Shown piece by piece: positions 38,222-47,783 of a stretch of 64,000 nt of DNA. The position numbers and the translations under genes were made by a program. Within the stretch, counting starts at the first letter, position 1; every line of letters begins with the position of its first letter. This stretch comes from Crocosphaera sp. UHCC 0190 (GTDB lineage: Bacteria > Cyanobacteriota > Cyanobacteriia > Cyanobacteriales > Microcystaceae), in contig NZ_JAYGHP010000004.1 of NCBI RefSeq assembly GCF_034932065.1, positions 273,812 to 337,811 of the forward strand. The letters are read 5' to 3'. The notes under the pieces were generated by a model. It was not told the DNA's origin and did not search any database. It saw only the letters and a program-made list of their open reading frames with translations.

Positions 38222-38272
38222 AATAGAATGAATACAAGTCTTATAAATAAGACCTAAAAATACCATAAACAA

Positions 38273-39256
38273 GTGTCTAAAATTTTAGTGACTGGTGCGG
38301 CTGGGTTTATTGGCTTTCACCTAAGCCAAAAACTCCTAAATAGAGGCGAAACTATTGTTGCCATTGACAACATTAATAGTTACTACGATGTATCCCTCAA
38401 AAAAGCTCGCCTTGAGCAGATAGAAACAAACAAAGAGTTCCGTTTTTACCAATTAGACATTGCTGATAGAACAAGTATTTCAGAGTTATTTTTTCAGAAC
38501 GATTTTGACTATGTTATTCACTTAGCGGCTCAAGCAGGTGTTCGTCATTCCTTAAAAAATCCTCATGCTTATGTTGATAGTAACCTAGTCGGATTTGTTA
38601 ATATCCTAGAAGGCTGTCGTCACAGCAATATTAAACACTTAGTCTATGCTTCTTCTAGTTCTGTATATGGAGCTAATAAGAAAATTCCTTTTTCAACAGA
38701 GGATAATGTCGATCATCCCATTAGTTTATACGCTGCCACGAAAAAAGCCAATGAATTGATGGCTTATAGTTATAGTCATTTATATGGTTTACCTACCACT
38801 GGACTCAGGTTTTTCACTGTTTATGGCCCTTGGGGTCGTCCAGATATGGCCTATTTTATGTTTACCAAAGCCATCCTAGCAGGTGAACCGATAAACGTAT
38901 TTAACAATGGTAAAATGAGACGAGATTTTACCTATATTGATGATATTGTTGAAGGGATAATAAGAGTGATGAACCATATTCCTAAATCATTAGACTCCGG
39001 TGAAGGAGTTGCCTATAAAGTTTATAATATTGGTAATAATCAGCCAGTAGAACTGTTGAAATTTATTGAAATGTTGGAGAATTCTTTAGGAAAAAAAGCC
39101 ATGAAAAACTTTTTACCAATGCAACCAGGGGATGTTCCCATGACTTATGCTGATATTGACGATTTAAGGGGAGATGTCGGGTTTCAGCCTAAGACACCAC
39201 TAGAAGTAGGGCTAGAAAGGTTTGTCTCTTGGTATCAAAGGTACTATCAATCTTAA
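38273..39256 (+). CDS. NAD-dependent epimerase, UDP-glucuronate 4-epimerase-like
   Basis: The 327-residue short-chain dehydrogenase/reductase has the NAD-binding [15 protein letters not shown], the active-site YAATKKANE (YxxxK), and [20 protein letters not shown], which matches the UDP-glucuronate 4-epimerases that make UDP-galacturonate. So the polymer may contain galacturonic acid. The start is a GTG at 38273; no clear ribosome-binding site. It overlaps no neighbour and ends 40 bases before the polymerase-like gene. Confidence 0.9.
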   Translation: MSKILVTGAAGFIGFHLSQKLLNRGETIVAIDNINSYYDVSLKKARLEQIETNKEFRFYQLDIADRTSISELFFQNDFDYVIHLAAQAGVRHSLKNPHAYVDSNLVGFVNILEGCRHSNIKHLVYASSSSVYGANKKIPFSTEDNVDHPISLYAATKKANELMAYSYSHLYGLPTTGLRFFTVYGPWGRPDMAYFMFTKAILAGEPINVFNNGKMRRDFTYIDDIVEGIIRVMNHIPKSLDSGEGVAYKVYNIGNNQPVELLKFIEMLENSLGKKAMKNFLPMQPGDVPMTYADIDDLRGDVGFQPKTPLEVGLERFVSWYQRYYQS

Positions 39257-39295
39257 AAAATTGCAAAATCTACCTCAAAGAAGTGAGGCTAATTT

Positions 39296-40672
39296 ATGAT
39301 TCTTCCACCTCAACTGGTTATGTTAGCCTGGTTGCCGATACTCCTGTCTATCTTTACAAAATTTTCATCCAGGAGGGCAGTCATCATCAGTTTCTTAGTA
39401 GCCTGGCTGTTTTTACCCCAAAGAGCAAGTTTTGCTTTACCAGGACTTCCAGATTACACAAGGATATCAGCTACCTGTTACGGAATTTTGCTGGCAACGT
39501 TTCTTTTCGATGGTCAACGCTTTCGCTCATTTAAGTTTGGTTGGCTTGATGTCCCCATGGTGATTGCGTGTATTTGTCCATTTTTTTCCTCAATGAGTAA
39601 TGATTTAGGAGCTTACGATGGACTCTCAGCTACATTAAACCAGATAGTTAGTTATGGGTTTCCCTATTTTTTGGGTCGAATTTATTTTAATGATCTCTCT
39701 GGTTTGCGTCAGTTAGCTATAGGAATTTTTATTAGTGGATTAATCTACGTTCCCTTATGTTTATATGAAATTAAAATGAGTCCCCAACTTCATCGTATCG
39801 TATATGGTTATCACTCATACGGTTTTGTTCAAGCAATTCGATATGGGGGATTTAGACCAACAGTTTTCATGCTACATGGACTTGAAGTAGGAATGTGGAT
39901 GATGTCAGCAACATTAATTGGAATGTGGTTGTGGCAAGGGAACGTTCTTGAGAAAGTTTGGAACATTCCTATCAATTGGTTAGTGTTAACATTAATAATT
40001 ACACTTATCTTAATTAAATCTACTGGGGGATACGCTTATTTTGCTTATGGAATTATAATTCTTTTCACAGCTAAATGGTTTCGTAATTCTACTGCTTTAT
40101 TAATGCTGATTATAGGAATCTCACTATACTTATGTTTGGCATCTAGTGGCAACATGACTGTTCAAAAAGCTCAACCATTACTGTCTACAATCTCTAATAT
40201 AGCTGGCCCAGATCGAGCCGGTTCTTTAGAATTTAGATTAGCGAATGAAGAGTTACTGGTAAAAAAAGCTCTTGAAAGACCAGTTTTTGGTTGGGGAGGA
40301 TGGGGACGCAATCGCGTATATGATTATAACTGGGAAGGTCAATTAGTAAGTGTGTCGGTTACTGATAGTTTATGGATCATTACTTATGGTACTAAGGGCT
40401 ATGTTGGTTTAATTAGTTTATACGCTTCTTCGTTGCTCCCCGCATTAAGTTTTTTTTGGACAGGCTATCCTGCTCGCTTATGGTTTCATCCCAAAATAGC
40501 ACCGGCTGCTGTTCTGTCAGTTATAATTGTCTTGTATATGTTAGACTGCACTCTGAACGCGATGTTTAACCCAATTTTTACTCTTGTATCTGGGGGTATA
40601 GCTGGATTGGTAATGCAAAAACAAAAAACATCCATCAGGACTTATAGCCAACTCGGCAAAATTAAAATATAA
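39296..40672 (+). CDS. O-antigen ligase/polymerase-like membrane protein
   Basis: The 458-residue protein has about 11 hydrophobic helices and a large outer loop with GWGGWGRNRVYDYNWEG near residue 330. This is typical of the Wzy/WaaL (O-antigen polymerase/ligase) family. With the flippase it would polymerise repeat units outside the membrane. Sequence identity within the family is low, so the call rests on topology and the Gly/Trp-rich loop. GAGG is 9 bases before the ATG. Confidence 0.75.
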   Translation: MILPPQLVMLAWLPILLSIFTKFSSRRAVIISFLVAWLFLPQRASFALPGLPDYTRISATCYGILLATFLFDGQRFRSFKFGWLDVPMVIACICPFFSSMSNDLGAYDGLSATLNQIVSYGFPYFLGRIYFNDLSGLRQLAIGIFISGLIYVPLCLYEIKMSPQLHRIVYGYHSYGFVQAIRYGGFRPTVFMLHGLEVGMWMMSATLIGMWLWQGNVLEKVWNIPINWLVLTLIITLILIKSTGGYAYFAYGIIILFTAKWFRNSTALLMLIIGISLYLCLASSGNMTVQKAQPLLSTISNIAGPDRAGSLEFRLANEELLVKKALERPVFGWGGWGRNRVYDYNWEGQLVSVSVTDSLWIITYGTKGYVGLISLYASSLLPALSFFWTGYPARLWFHPKIAPAAVLSVIIVLYMLDCTLNAMFNPIFTLVSGGIAGLVMQKQKTSIRTYSQLGKIKI

Positions 40673-40729
40673 TTTCCCTAATCAGAGTTTCTCCGATATC
40701 AAAGCAATAAGGTTCTACCACAAATTTCT

Positions 40730-41674
40730 ATGACTGTAATTAGACAAGCTATTTTTCTTGTCGGTGCCGAGCGTTCTGGAACAACTGTTCTTAGGCTAAT
40801 GCTCTCTCACCATTCCCAAATCTCTTGGTGTCAAGAATTTGAATATGTAGTAGATCAAGTTGAAGATGATGGGAAGTTTCCTGAACTTGATCGGTACTAT
40901 GAATGGCTAGAAACTAACCGGGTTTTTCAAGGGAGAAATTTTGCCATTGATCGAAGTTTAGATTATTTTCAATTGGTTAATAGCTTTTTAAAACAGCAAT
41001 TAGAGCGAGATCATAAAAAACTTGTTGGTGCAACTGTTCACCGTCATTTTGATAGACTAATTAAAATTTGGCCAGATGCCCGTTTTATTCATTTAATTCG
41101 AGATGGTAGGGATGTCGCTCGTTCTTGTATAGGTATGGGATGGTCTGGTAATGTTTGGACAGGAGTAGAACGTTGGCTAGATGCTGAATGTTTATGGAAT
41201 CAACTCAAAACACAAATTACCCCTGATAGATATATTGAAGTTACCTATGAAGATCTTATTACAAACCCAGCGCAAATATTGACACATATTTGTCATTTTA
41301 TGGGCTTAGAATATGATCAAGCCATGTTGAATTATGCCCAGGATACAACCTACGATTTACCGGATGCTAAATTTATACAACAGTGGCGCAAGAAAATGTC
41401 CGAGCATGAAATTCAATTAGTTGAGTCAAAAATTGCACCTTTACTTCAAGATAGAGGGTATGAATTGAGTGGTTTACCTCATCTAGAAGTGACACCATCA
41501 ATGGAACAAAAAATTCGATTTCAAGATTGGTGGTTTCGCTTAAACTTTCGGGTTCAGCGTATTGGGTTAGGATTATTCTTAGCAGATTATCTGTCTCGAA
41601 AACTGAGAATTAAGCCACTCGAAAAAAGCACTAAGTTAAAAATCAATGAAATTTCTGTGCGTTATCTTAAGTAA
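40730..41674 (+). CDS. Sulfotransferase, second copy
   Basis: The 314-residue protein has the PAPS loop IFLVGAERSGTTVLRLMLSH near residue 8 and the 3'-phosphate motif FIHLIRDGRDVARSCIGMGW near residue 122, plus VTYEDLITNPAQIL. It belongs to the sulfotransferase 3 type and is not a recent duplicate of the 35217 copy, as the two share little beyond the motifs. It is the last gene of the cluster. Two different sulfotransferases suggest two sulfated positions or substrates. Confidence 0.9.
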   Translation: MTVIRQAIFLVGAERSGTTVLRLMLSHHSQISWCQEFEYVVDQVEDDGKFPELDRYYEWLETNRVFQGRNFAIDRSLDYFQLVNSFLKQQLERDHKKLVGATVHRHFDRLIKIWPDARFIHLIRDGRDVARSCIGMGWSGNVWTGVERWLDAECLWNQLKTQITPDRYIEVTYEDLITNPAQILTHICHFMGLEYDQAMLNYAQDTTYDLPDAKFIQQWRKKMSEHEIQLVESKIAPLLQDRGYELSGLPHLEVTPSMEQKIRFQDWWFRLNFRVQRIGLGLFLADYLSRKLRIKPLEKSTKLKINEISVRYLK

Positions 41675-41702
41675 AATTATGTATTTTTTGTCTTCAATAT
41701 TT

Positions 41703-42230
41703 CTAAGGACAAAATAAAGTATCTTTTGTATTTTTTCCCGTTATTGGATTAGTTCCTTTCGCAATTGTACATAATTTTTGTTCTGCGTCAGGACGTAACA
41801 AAACATCGGTAAAATCTGCCCCATCAATAATTGTTGTGCTACTAAATAAGGTATTAGTGGCAAATGCTCCTTCTAAAATTGCATTGGTAAAGTTAACTTT
41901 TGTTAATCTTGCTGACTCTAAATCAGCAAATCTTAAGTCTGCTCCTTCAAAATTAGCGGATTCTAAATTAGCGGAAAAAAAGCGAACTCCTTGTAAGTTT
42001 GCATGGCTGAAATTAGCTCCCCTTAAGTTAGCATGATCAAAAATAGCATCCCGTAAATCTTGACCCGAAAAATCTCTTTCCACTAAATTTTGTTGACTAT
42101 AATTAACTGCCCAAGCAGGTTCAATCTGTGCTAACAATAGGAAAGAAATCAATACATAAGTAATTATTAGGAATAATCGTTTATAATAAAAAGTTCTAGG
42201 GATCATTATCTTCATAATTTCGATTAACAC
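41703..42230 (-). CDS. Exported pentapeptide-repeat protein
   Basis: The 175-residue protein has a signal peptide (LFLIITYVLISFLLLAQIEP, then AWA) and about 12 A(N/D)LxG-type pentapeptides (residues 52-130) forming a right-handed quadrilateral helix. Lumenal pentapeptide proteins occur in thylakoids of cyanobacteria and plants; function unknown. The C-terminal tail has two cysteines (LCTIAKG, DTLFCP) that could form a disulfide. The start is uncertain among GTG 42230 and ATG 42215. Confidence 0.8.
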   Translation of the reverse strand: MLIEIMKIMIPRTFYYKRLFLIITYVLISFLLLAQIEPAWAVNYSQQNLVERDFSGQDLRDAIFDHANLRGANFSHANLQGVRFFSANLESANFEGADLRFADLESARLTKVNFTNAILEGAFATNTLFSSTTIIDGADFTDVLLRPDAEQKLCTIAKGTNPITGKNTKDTLFCP

Positions 42231-42271
42231 TTTCTGAATAATAGTCTCTTAATCTACTTTACACCAATTTT

Positions 42272-42700
42272 ATGACATCAATTGGTCAAATTGGCGAACA
42301 ATTTGTGGGTCAATGGTTAATTACCCAAGGTTGGCAAATTTTGAAACAGCGTTGGCGATCGCCTTGGGGAGAAATTGACCTTATTGCTCAACATTATAAC
42401 CCTTGTGTGGTGGCTTTTGTCGAAGTCAAAACCCGTCAAAGTCGTAATTGGGATAGTGGGGGAGTCTTGTCAATTACCGCACAAAAACAAGCTAAAATTA
42501 GGCAAACAGCCGATTATTTTTTAGGAGAATATCCCCAGTTTGCCGATTTTCCCTGTCGGTTTGATGTGGCTTTAGTTCATTATAAACCTTGCCCGAAAAA
42601 ATCTTTAAACCAAGAAAATATTACCATTAACATAGGTGAATCTCTAGAATGGCAGGGTTATAAATTAACCTTATTAGATTATATTGAAGCTGCTTTTTAA
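42272..42700 (+). CDS. YraN family (UPF0102) endonuclease-like protein
   Basis: The 142-residue protein has the PD-(D/E)XK-like core of UPF0102: GQIGEQFVGQWLITQGWQIL, then PWGEIDLIAQ, and VAFVEVKTRQSRNWDSGG with the E-x-K pair. The family is found in most bacteria; a role in DNA or Holliday-junction processing has been proposed but not proven. Divergent from the pentapeptide gene. Confidence 0.85.
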   Translation: MTSIGQIGEQFVGQWLITQGWQILKQRWRSPWGEIDLIAQHYNPCVVAFVEVKTRQSRNWDSGGVLSITAQKQAKIRQTADYFLGEYPQFADFPCRFDVALVHYKPCPKKSLNQENITINIGESLEWQGYKLTLLDYIEAAF

Positions 42701-42712
42701 CAATGTTTTCTC

Positions 42713-42734
42713 GGAGCAATTCATGAATTGCTCC
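42713..42734. repeat. Perfect 22-bp palindrome between convergent genes
   Basis: GGAGCAATTCA is followed by its exact reverse complement, TGAATTGCTCC, then TACTTT. It may end both the YraN and the beta-lactamase-like transcripts. A related palindrome lies at 59667-59696, so this looks like a dispersed repeat family. Confidence 0.75.
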
Positions 42735-42742
42735 TACTTTAT

Positions 42743-44077
42743 TTATATCCCTAACTGATTAGGATTACTCGGTTTTTCTTGAGGTTGAGGTTTATTGTCA
42801 GATTGATTAGAATTATTTGGTTTAGGTTGAGGCTTATTTTCTACTTGTTTAGGAACAGGACGAGGTTGATAATATTTAAAGTGTTGATAAACCGTTCGAG
42901 AAAATTCTTGAATTAAAGCACGACCTGCTGGATCATTATAAGCGCGTTGGGCAAATACTGCCCCAATATAACGTTTACCCGTGGGAATATCAATAATGCC
43001 AACATCCCCTAAAATTATCCCAATATCACCAGTTTTATGAGCAATATTAGCGTCTTTTTCTAACCCTTGAGGTAGTAAAGTTCTAGTTTTTGTTTTTTCC
43101 ATAATACCTAAGAGGCGATCGCGGGATCTCGGACTGATAAAATCTCCCCGTTCAACTCTCGCTAAAAGTTTGGCTAAATCTTCTGAACTGGTGGTATTAG
43201 TTCCTTCTAAATCAGGTAAAGGATTATTAATAACTGTATGAGTTAATCCCCATTCTTTAAACCTTTGATTAAGAACTTCTTTACCGCCAATTTGCCGAAT
43301 TAACATATCAGTGGCCGTATTATCACTAATAATAATCATTTTAGTCGCCACTTCTAAGGCGGTAAATTTTTTCCCAACCTGCATATACTGCATATCACCG
43401 GAACCACTGGTTATGATAGATTTATCCATTGTCAGCATTTGATCGAGATGAATATTTCCCTTATCCACTTCTTCAAAAAAAGCGACTAAAACCGGAACTT
43501 TAATGGTACTGGCCGCAGGAATAGGTGTCGATCCATCTAAGCTCACATAGGCCCCATTATCTAAATCAATAAACCAAGCTTGCGGCTTAATTTTAGGATA
43601 TTTTGTCGCAATAGTTTGTAATTTAGCTTTGAGATCCGTTAACTCTTGACTGACAGGAATAGTTGTCTCTTGAATCGCTGTTACTTTTGGTTCGGGAGTT
43701 GATGGACTTTCTTCAGGAGGAGTAGCAACTTGAGTAGTCTTAAAATAAGTACCTAAAATTCCTGTAGGATTGAAAATAGTCAAAGTGGTTCCCGCGATCG
43801 CCCCAATACCTACCCCTGCAATCCCAATACGAAGCAAGTACAATAACAGGGAAGTTAACAGATTGGGGGAACGTTTTTTATCCCCTTGACGGGACTTTCT
43901 CTGAGAATCTACCCCCTGACGCTCAACCATTAGGGTCGATGATTCTTCTGTATTATTGGCCCCAGGGGAACGCTTTGCTCCTGATACAACGGTTACTCGT
44001 TGACTACCCTTATTACTATTAACAGCACGGCGAGATGATAGCTTAGTTTTAGAAGAATCAGCAGTTCGACGGGGCAT
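42743..44077 (-). CDS. Class A beta-lactamase-like serine hydrolase, membrane-anchored
   Basis: The 444-residue protein has a Lys/Arg-rich cytoplasmic N-terminus (residues 1-72), one membrane helix (residues about 73-98), a Pro-rich linker, and a class A beta-lactamase domain. The active-site residues are present: S190-x-x-K193 (ASTIKVP), S251-D-N253 and K348-T-G350. The C-terminal 45 residues are Pro/Asn/Gln-rich. In cyanobacteria, such proteins may be true beta-lactamases or peptidoglycan-acting enzymes. The long cytoplasmic tail is unusual for a secreted lactamase. Transcribed toward YraN. Confidence 0.85.
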   Translation of the reverse strand: MPRRTADSSKTKLSSRRAVNSNKGSQRVTVVSGAKRSPGANNTEESSTLMVERQGVDSQRKSRQGDKKRSPNLLTSLLLYLLRIGIAGVGIGAIAGTTLTIFNPTGILGTYFKTTQVATPPEESPSTPEPKVTAIQETTIPVSQELTDLKAKLQTIATKYPKIKPQAWFIDLDNGAYVSLDGSTPIPAASTIKVPVLVAFFEEVDKGNIHLDQMLTMDKSIITSGSGDMQYMQVGKKFTALEVATKMIIISDNTATDMLIRQIGGKEVLNQRFKEWGLTHTVINNPLPDLEGTNTTSSEDLAKLLARVERGDFISPRSRDRLLGIMEKTKTRTLLPQGLEKDANIAHKTGDIGIILGDVGIIDIPTGKRYIGAVFAQRAYNDPAGRALIQEFSRTVYQHFKYYQPRPVPKQVENKPQPKPNNSNQSDNKPQPQEKPSNPNQLGI

Positions 44078-44319
44078 GATTAATGTTCCTTATGATACAA
44101 ATTACTATGTGTTAATGAGCCAATGATTATTTAATGTACTGCAAATTTTGTGTTTCTTAGCACAGGAGTTTCCATCTATCTTGAGAATGATTTTTTAGAG
44201 AATGAGGAGGCGATAAAAGTATGATCATTATTGTCTGAATCTTCTGCATAGTGTGTGATTGATGAGTGCGTAACTGACAACCTCAAAATCTTCTAGCTGG
44301 TTCGTGATTCAACAAAAAG

Positions 44320-45084
44320 TTAGGGTTGCTTGCCTTGGTGACTCTCAACTGGGGGTAAAAGTTGCCAAACCCAATCAACTTGTCTCAAAATTCCCCGCAA
44401 CATTGCCACTTCTTCTGTTGTCAGGTTAGCTTTACGATAGAGTCTACGGAATTTTTCCAGACGGGCATTAGCCGTATGGGGATGAAGATAACCAATTTTT
44501 AGCAAAACTGCCGTAAGATGTTGATAATAGCCTTCTAATACTTCAAAAGAGGCAGATTCATCAATTGATGATAAGGGGGTTTCTGTGTGAATTTGTGCTG
44601 CTTGGTAAAGTTCATAGGCACAGACAGCCACCGCTTGCGCTAGATTTAAGGAAGGATATTCAGGGTTGGCGGGAATGGAGACAAAACGCTGAGCATAGTT
44701 GAGTTCATCGTTGTTTAAACCCCGATCTTCAGGGCCAAATATTAAAGCAGTTGTCAGGGTTTCTATTAATAACCAGGGTAAGGCTTCCCGTGGTGTTTCA
44801 AAGGTGGTGGAGAGGGAACGCGATCGCCCGGTGGTGGCAATAATGCGCTGACATCCTTGCAAGGCTTCCGGTAAACTGTTAACTTCTGTGGCTTGTTCTA
44901 ACACATCAAGGCCATGAACAGCCATGCGTCTTGCTTCTTCACTCAGGCGATCGCAATGGGGATTTACTAATATTAATTGATTTAATCCCATGTTCTTCAT
45001 CACTCGCGCTACTGACCCCACATTTAAGGGGCCTGCTGGTTCTACCAATATAATCCGAACTTTTTCGAGTACAGTATTATTCAT
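44320..45084 (-). CDS. trmJ: SPOUT RNA methyltransferase, TrmJ-like
   Basis: The 254-residue protein has IILVEPAGPLNVGSVARVMK at the N-terminus, LIFGPEDRGLNNDELNYAQ near residue 115 and the knot motif PEYPSLNLAQAVAVCAYEL, all diagnostic of the TrmJ/LasT type. TrmJ methylates the 2'-OH of tRNA residue 32. The C-terminal helical extension is complete. The substrate cannot be proven from sequence. Confidence 0.85.
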   Translation of the reverse strand: MNNTVLEKVRIILVEPAGPLNVGSVARVMKNMGLNQLILVNPHCDRLSEEARRMAVHGLDVLEQATEVNSLPEALQGCQRIIATTGRSRSLSTTFETPREALPWLLIETLTTALIFGPEDRGLNNDELNYAQRFVSIPANPEYPSLNLAQAVAVCAYELYQAAQIHTETPLSSIDESASFEVLEGYYQHLTAVLLKIGYLHPHTANARLEKFRRLYRKANLTTEEVAMLRGILRQVDWVWQLLPPVESHQGKQP

Positions 45085-45194
45085 ACATGAGACAAGCTAT
45101 AATTACAATCAATACTCAACTCAACATTAACGAAACTTATTTCCCTAATTATAAATAAGCAATTTCCTTAAGTTGAAATTGAAGGAATCGAAAA

Positions 45195-45521
45195 ATGTCA
45201 GATGAAGAACTTAAACAGTTAATTGCGTCTAATGCTAAAGTGATTGAAGCTTTAGCAAATACTATAGCAGAAGATAAAGCAGAAAGAAAAAAAGCCTATC
45301 AACAATGGGAAAAAGATCGTAGTCAATTATATCAATACATGGGAAGAATTGCGGCTGCACAGTCTAGCTTTTACGAAATACAAGCTGATTATTATCATCA
45401 ATTAGCAACTTTATCGGAAAAACAGACGACAATTAAAGAAAGACAAGTAGAGATACAAGAGAAAATTAGTCAACAACAATCTCAAATTATTGAAATCCTT
45501 AACCGATTAACTTCTTCATAA
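45195..45521 (+). CDS. Small coiled-coil protein, hypothetical
   Basis: The 108-residue protein is charged and almost fully helical, with heptad patterning over residues 60-105 (EKQTTIKERQVEIQEKIS). It starts MSDEELKQLIASNAKVIEAL, similar in style to other cyanobacterial short coiled-coil proteins. GAAGGAA before the ATG supports the start. No function known. Confidence 0.65.
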   Translation: MSDEELKQLIASNAKVIEALANTIAEDKAERKKAYQQWEKDRSQLYQYMGRIAAAQSSFYEIQADYYHQLATLSEKQTTIKERQVEIQEKISQQQSQIIEILNRLTSS

Positions 45522-45612
45522 CTTTATCGATATTTTTTCAATGCCAAAAGGTTAGATACAGTGTTATACCTAACCTATTTCTTCAAAAATAATTGCTAAA
45601 AAAAATCTAAAC

Positions 45613-45813
45613 TTAAAGACGTTGACGAGAAACCAGCTTTTCGACAGTTGCTTGGGTTTCGTGGAGTAATTGCTGTCGAGGATCATTACTTTGGGTTAGG
45701 GTAGGAACTAAATTTTTCGCTTGTAGTGCCATGTGTAGTTGTAGCTGAGCAACATAGTCCCGAATGTTTTCTTGAGCAAGGGAGTGATCGACGTTAGCGG
45801 TTTCCATCATCAA
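45613..45813 (-). CDS. Hypothetical small helical protein, 66 aa
   Basis: The product (MMMETANVDHSLAQENIRDY and onward) is polar and helical with no signal or membrane segment. AGGAGG lies 8-14 bases upstream of the start, which supports expression. Not recognised. Confidence 0.55.
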   Translation of the reverse strand: MMMETANVDHSLAQENIRDYVAQLQLHMALQAKNLVPTLTQSNDPRQQLLHETQATVEKLVSRQRL

Positions 45814-45983
45814 AAATATCCTCCTGGCTTGAGTGCAACCTGTTTATTCATCACCATAGACGTTATCATGTCTCTCGGATTCCTGTACTAAAAAACTACA
45901 AATTTTAAATATTTCTCAACATACCGTAATATTTTTCTGTAGGGGCAATGCCCCAAACCGCAATACTTTGAAATTAATCATAC

Positions 45984-46703
45984 ATGAGAGAATCCATTGG
46001 TATTTTTTATGGGATCAGTGTGGGAACAGGTGATCCTGAACTGATAACGATTAAAGGGCTAAAATTATTACAAAAAGTTTCGGTGATTGCTTTTCCGGCC
46101 GGTATCAATCATCAACCAGGTTTGGCTGAACAAATTATCTCCCCTTGGCTGAGTTCCCAACAAAAAAAACTCCCCCTGATCTTTCCCTATGTCCAAGACG
46201 AGGCCAGGTTACAACAGGCCTGGAAACAGGCTGCTATTGATGTCTGGGGCTATCTTCAGCAAGGTGTTGATGTCGCCTTTGCTTGTGAGGGGGATGTGAG
46301 CTTTTATAGTACCTTTACTTACCTCGCCCAAACTCTCCTTGCAACTTATCCTCAAGTGGTCATCAAAACTGTGCCTGGGGTCTGTTCTCCTATGGCAGTC
46401 GCTTCTGTCTTAGGAATACCTCTCACCCTTCGTTCTCAACGTTTGGCTATCCTTCCTGCCCTCTATAGGGTGGCTGAGTTAGAAGAAGTGTTAACCTGGG
46501 CGGATGTGGTGGTCTTATTAAAGGTAAGTTCAGTCTACAATGAAGTATGGACGATCTTACAAAAGCTAAATCTATTAGACAAGGCCTGGATTGTTGAACG
46601 GGCGACTCAAGCTGAAGAAAAAATCTATCGAGATCTTGGCGATCGCCCTCACCTTACTCTCTCCTACTTCTCCCTACTCATTATCCAAGTTACCCCTTCC
46701 TGA
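45984..46703 (+). CDS. cobI: Precorrin-2 C20-methyltransferase
   Basis: CobI/CbiL methylates precorrin-2 at C20 on the path to cobalamin. The 239-residue protein has the SUMT-family loops GISVGTGDPELITIKGLKLL at the start, the GDVSFYSTFTYL motif near residue 102, and TVPGVCSPMAVASVLGIPL near residue 135. Length is normal. No other cob gene is adjacent, which is common in cyanobacteria with scattered cobalamin genes. Confidence 0.92.
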   Translation: MRESIGIFYGISVGTGDPELITIKGLKLLQKVSVIAFPAGINHQPGLAEQIISPWLSSQQKKLPLIFPYVQDEARLQQAWKQAAIDVWGYLQQGVDVAFACEGDVSFYSTFTYLAQTLLATYPQVVIKTVPGVCSPMAVASVLGIPLTLRSQRLAILPALYRVAELEEVLTWADVVVLLKVSSVYNEVWTILQKLNLLDKAWIVERATQAEEKIYRDLGDRPHLTLSYFSLLIIQVTPS

Positions 46704-46864
46704 CTTTCGTAATATTTCTTAATATTCTGCAAAGCCTGATATAGCAAGACTTCAGAAGATAAATATAAAAATGTATTCCTTGTTACAGCAAGATTGGAGT
46801 TTATTATTTAGGGCAATTGGTTTATAGTAAACATTAAGCCTCCTTAGTCACTTGGAAGATTTCT

Positions 46865-47110
46865 ATGAGCCTTACTACTCTTAAACCCTCTCCTGCTTCA
46901 ACCAATTACACTATTAGCATGATCAAAGATGAAGTTCGTCAGTTAGTGGAAACGGGAACAGTTAGTCGTCAGCAACCCCTTTATGTTCTCTGTGAGTTCA
47001 TTCCTCCCCGCGAGTGGGTTTGTGTGGAAAGTGAATTAGAAAGATCTGAATATTTACTACGGGATCAGATTGGAGATCTGATCGCTTGTGAGAATTGGGA
47101 TAATGACTAA
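46865..47110 (+). CDS. DUF4327 family protein, first of adjacent pair
   Basis: The 81-residue protein has the family pattern: TISMIKDEVRQLVETGTVSR then QQPLYVLCEFIPPREWVCVE, and ends DLIACENWDND. It is nearly identical over its last 60 residues to the copy at 47540, so the pair is a recent duplication. DUF4327 proteins are small, cyanobacterium-specific and of unknown function. Confidence 0.88.
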   Translation: MSLTTLKPSPASTNYTISMIKDEVRQLVETGTVSRQQPLYVLCEFIPPREWVCVESELERSEYLLRDQIGDLIACENWDND

Positions 47111-47539
47111 TCTTTAAACTCTTTGAAAAAATCGTCATTTCCTACAATAGTTTGATTGTTAGATAAGCCACTAAAACAATTGTCACAGATAAACTTTGAA
47201 AAAGCGAGTGAAGTCTTAGTCACCCAGTCTAGGACTTCAATTGTGTTGATTTTCTGACAATATATGATTGATGGGTGAGGGATAAATATTGATGGCGACT
47301 CTTCTCTTGAGTTTTTCTCATAATAGATTGAAAAAAACGTAATCTGACCAAGGAACGTAAGCATTATTACTGATAATTACCCTAGATTATTAAGAAAAGC
47401 ATAAATTTATTAAATTTGTGACAATAATACCTAGAAAATGTAATAGGTAACACGAAAAATCTTGACACATTTGGCAGCAAAATTGGATTATTCTAAGTAT
47501 ATAAGGACTTAATGTTCACACTGGTTTGGTATTGTTCTG

Positions 47540-47782
47540 ATGAATACTCACACACTTCCTGCTCCCCATCGTCCCAACTATTCCATTGATATTCTACAAG
47601 AAGAAGCACGCCAGCTAGTTGATCGCGGCGCAATCAGTCGCCAACAGCCCATTTATATCTTATGCGACTATATTCCTGCGAGAGAATGGGTTTGCGTAGA
47701 AAGTGAACTGGAAAGATTTGAATACTTATTACGCGATCGCATTGGAGATCTGATCGGGTCAGAAAATTGGGATAATGACTAG
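47540..47782 (+). CDS. DUF4327 family protein, second of adjacent pair
   Basis: The 80-residue protein starts with a variable PTLPAP-type N-terminus (MNTHTLPAPHRPNYSIDILQ) and shares the core QLVDRGAISRQQPIYILCDY and EWVCVESELERFEYLLRDRI with the 46865 copy. Both keep the conserved Cys-containing segment WVCVE and the WDND end. It stops 1 base before the end of the convergent coiled-coil gene. The 430 bp between the two copies contain no convincing gene. Confidence 0.88.
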   Translation: MNTHTLPAPHRPNYSIDILQEEARQLVDRGAISRQQPIYILCDYIPAREWVCVESELERFEYLLRDRIGDLIGSENWDND

Positions 47783-47783
47783 A

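Noticed and set aside
47107..47364. 85-residue minus-strand ORF between the two DUF4327 genes
   Set aside because: It overlaps the end of the first DUF4327 gene, has no ribosome-binding site and an odd mix of Phe, Ile and Cys. I see no family pattern, so it is likely chance in AT-rich DNA.
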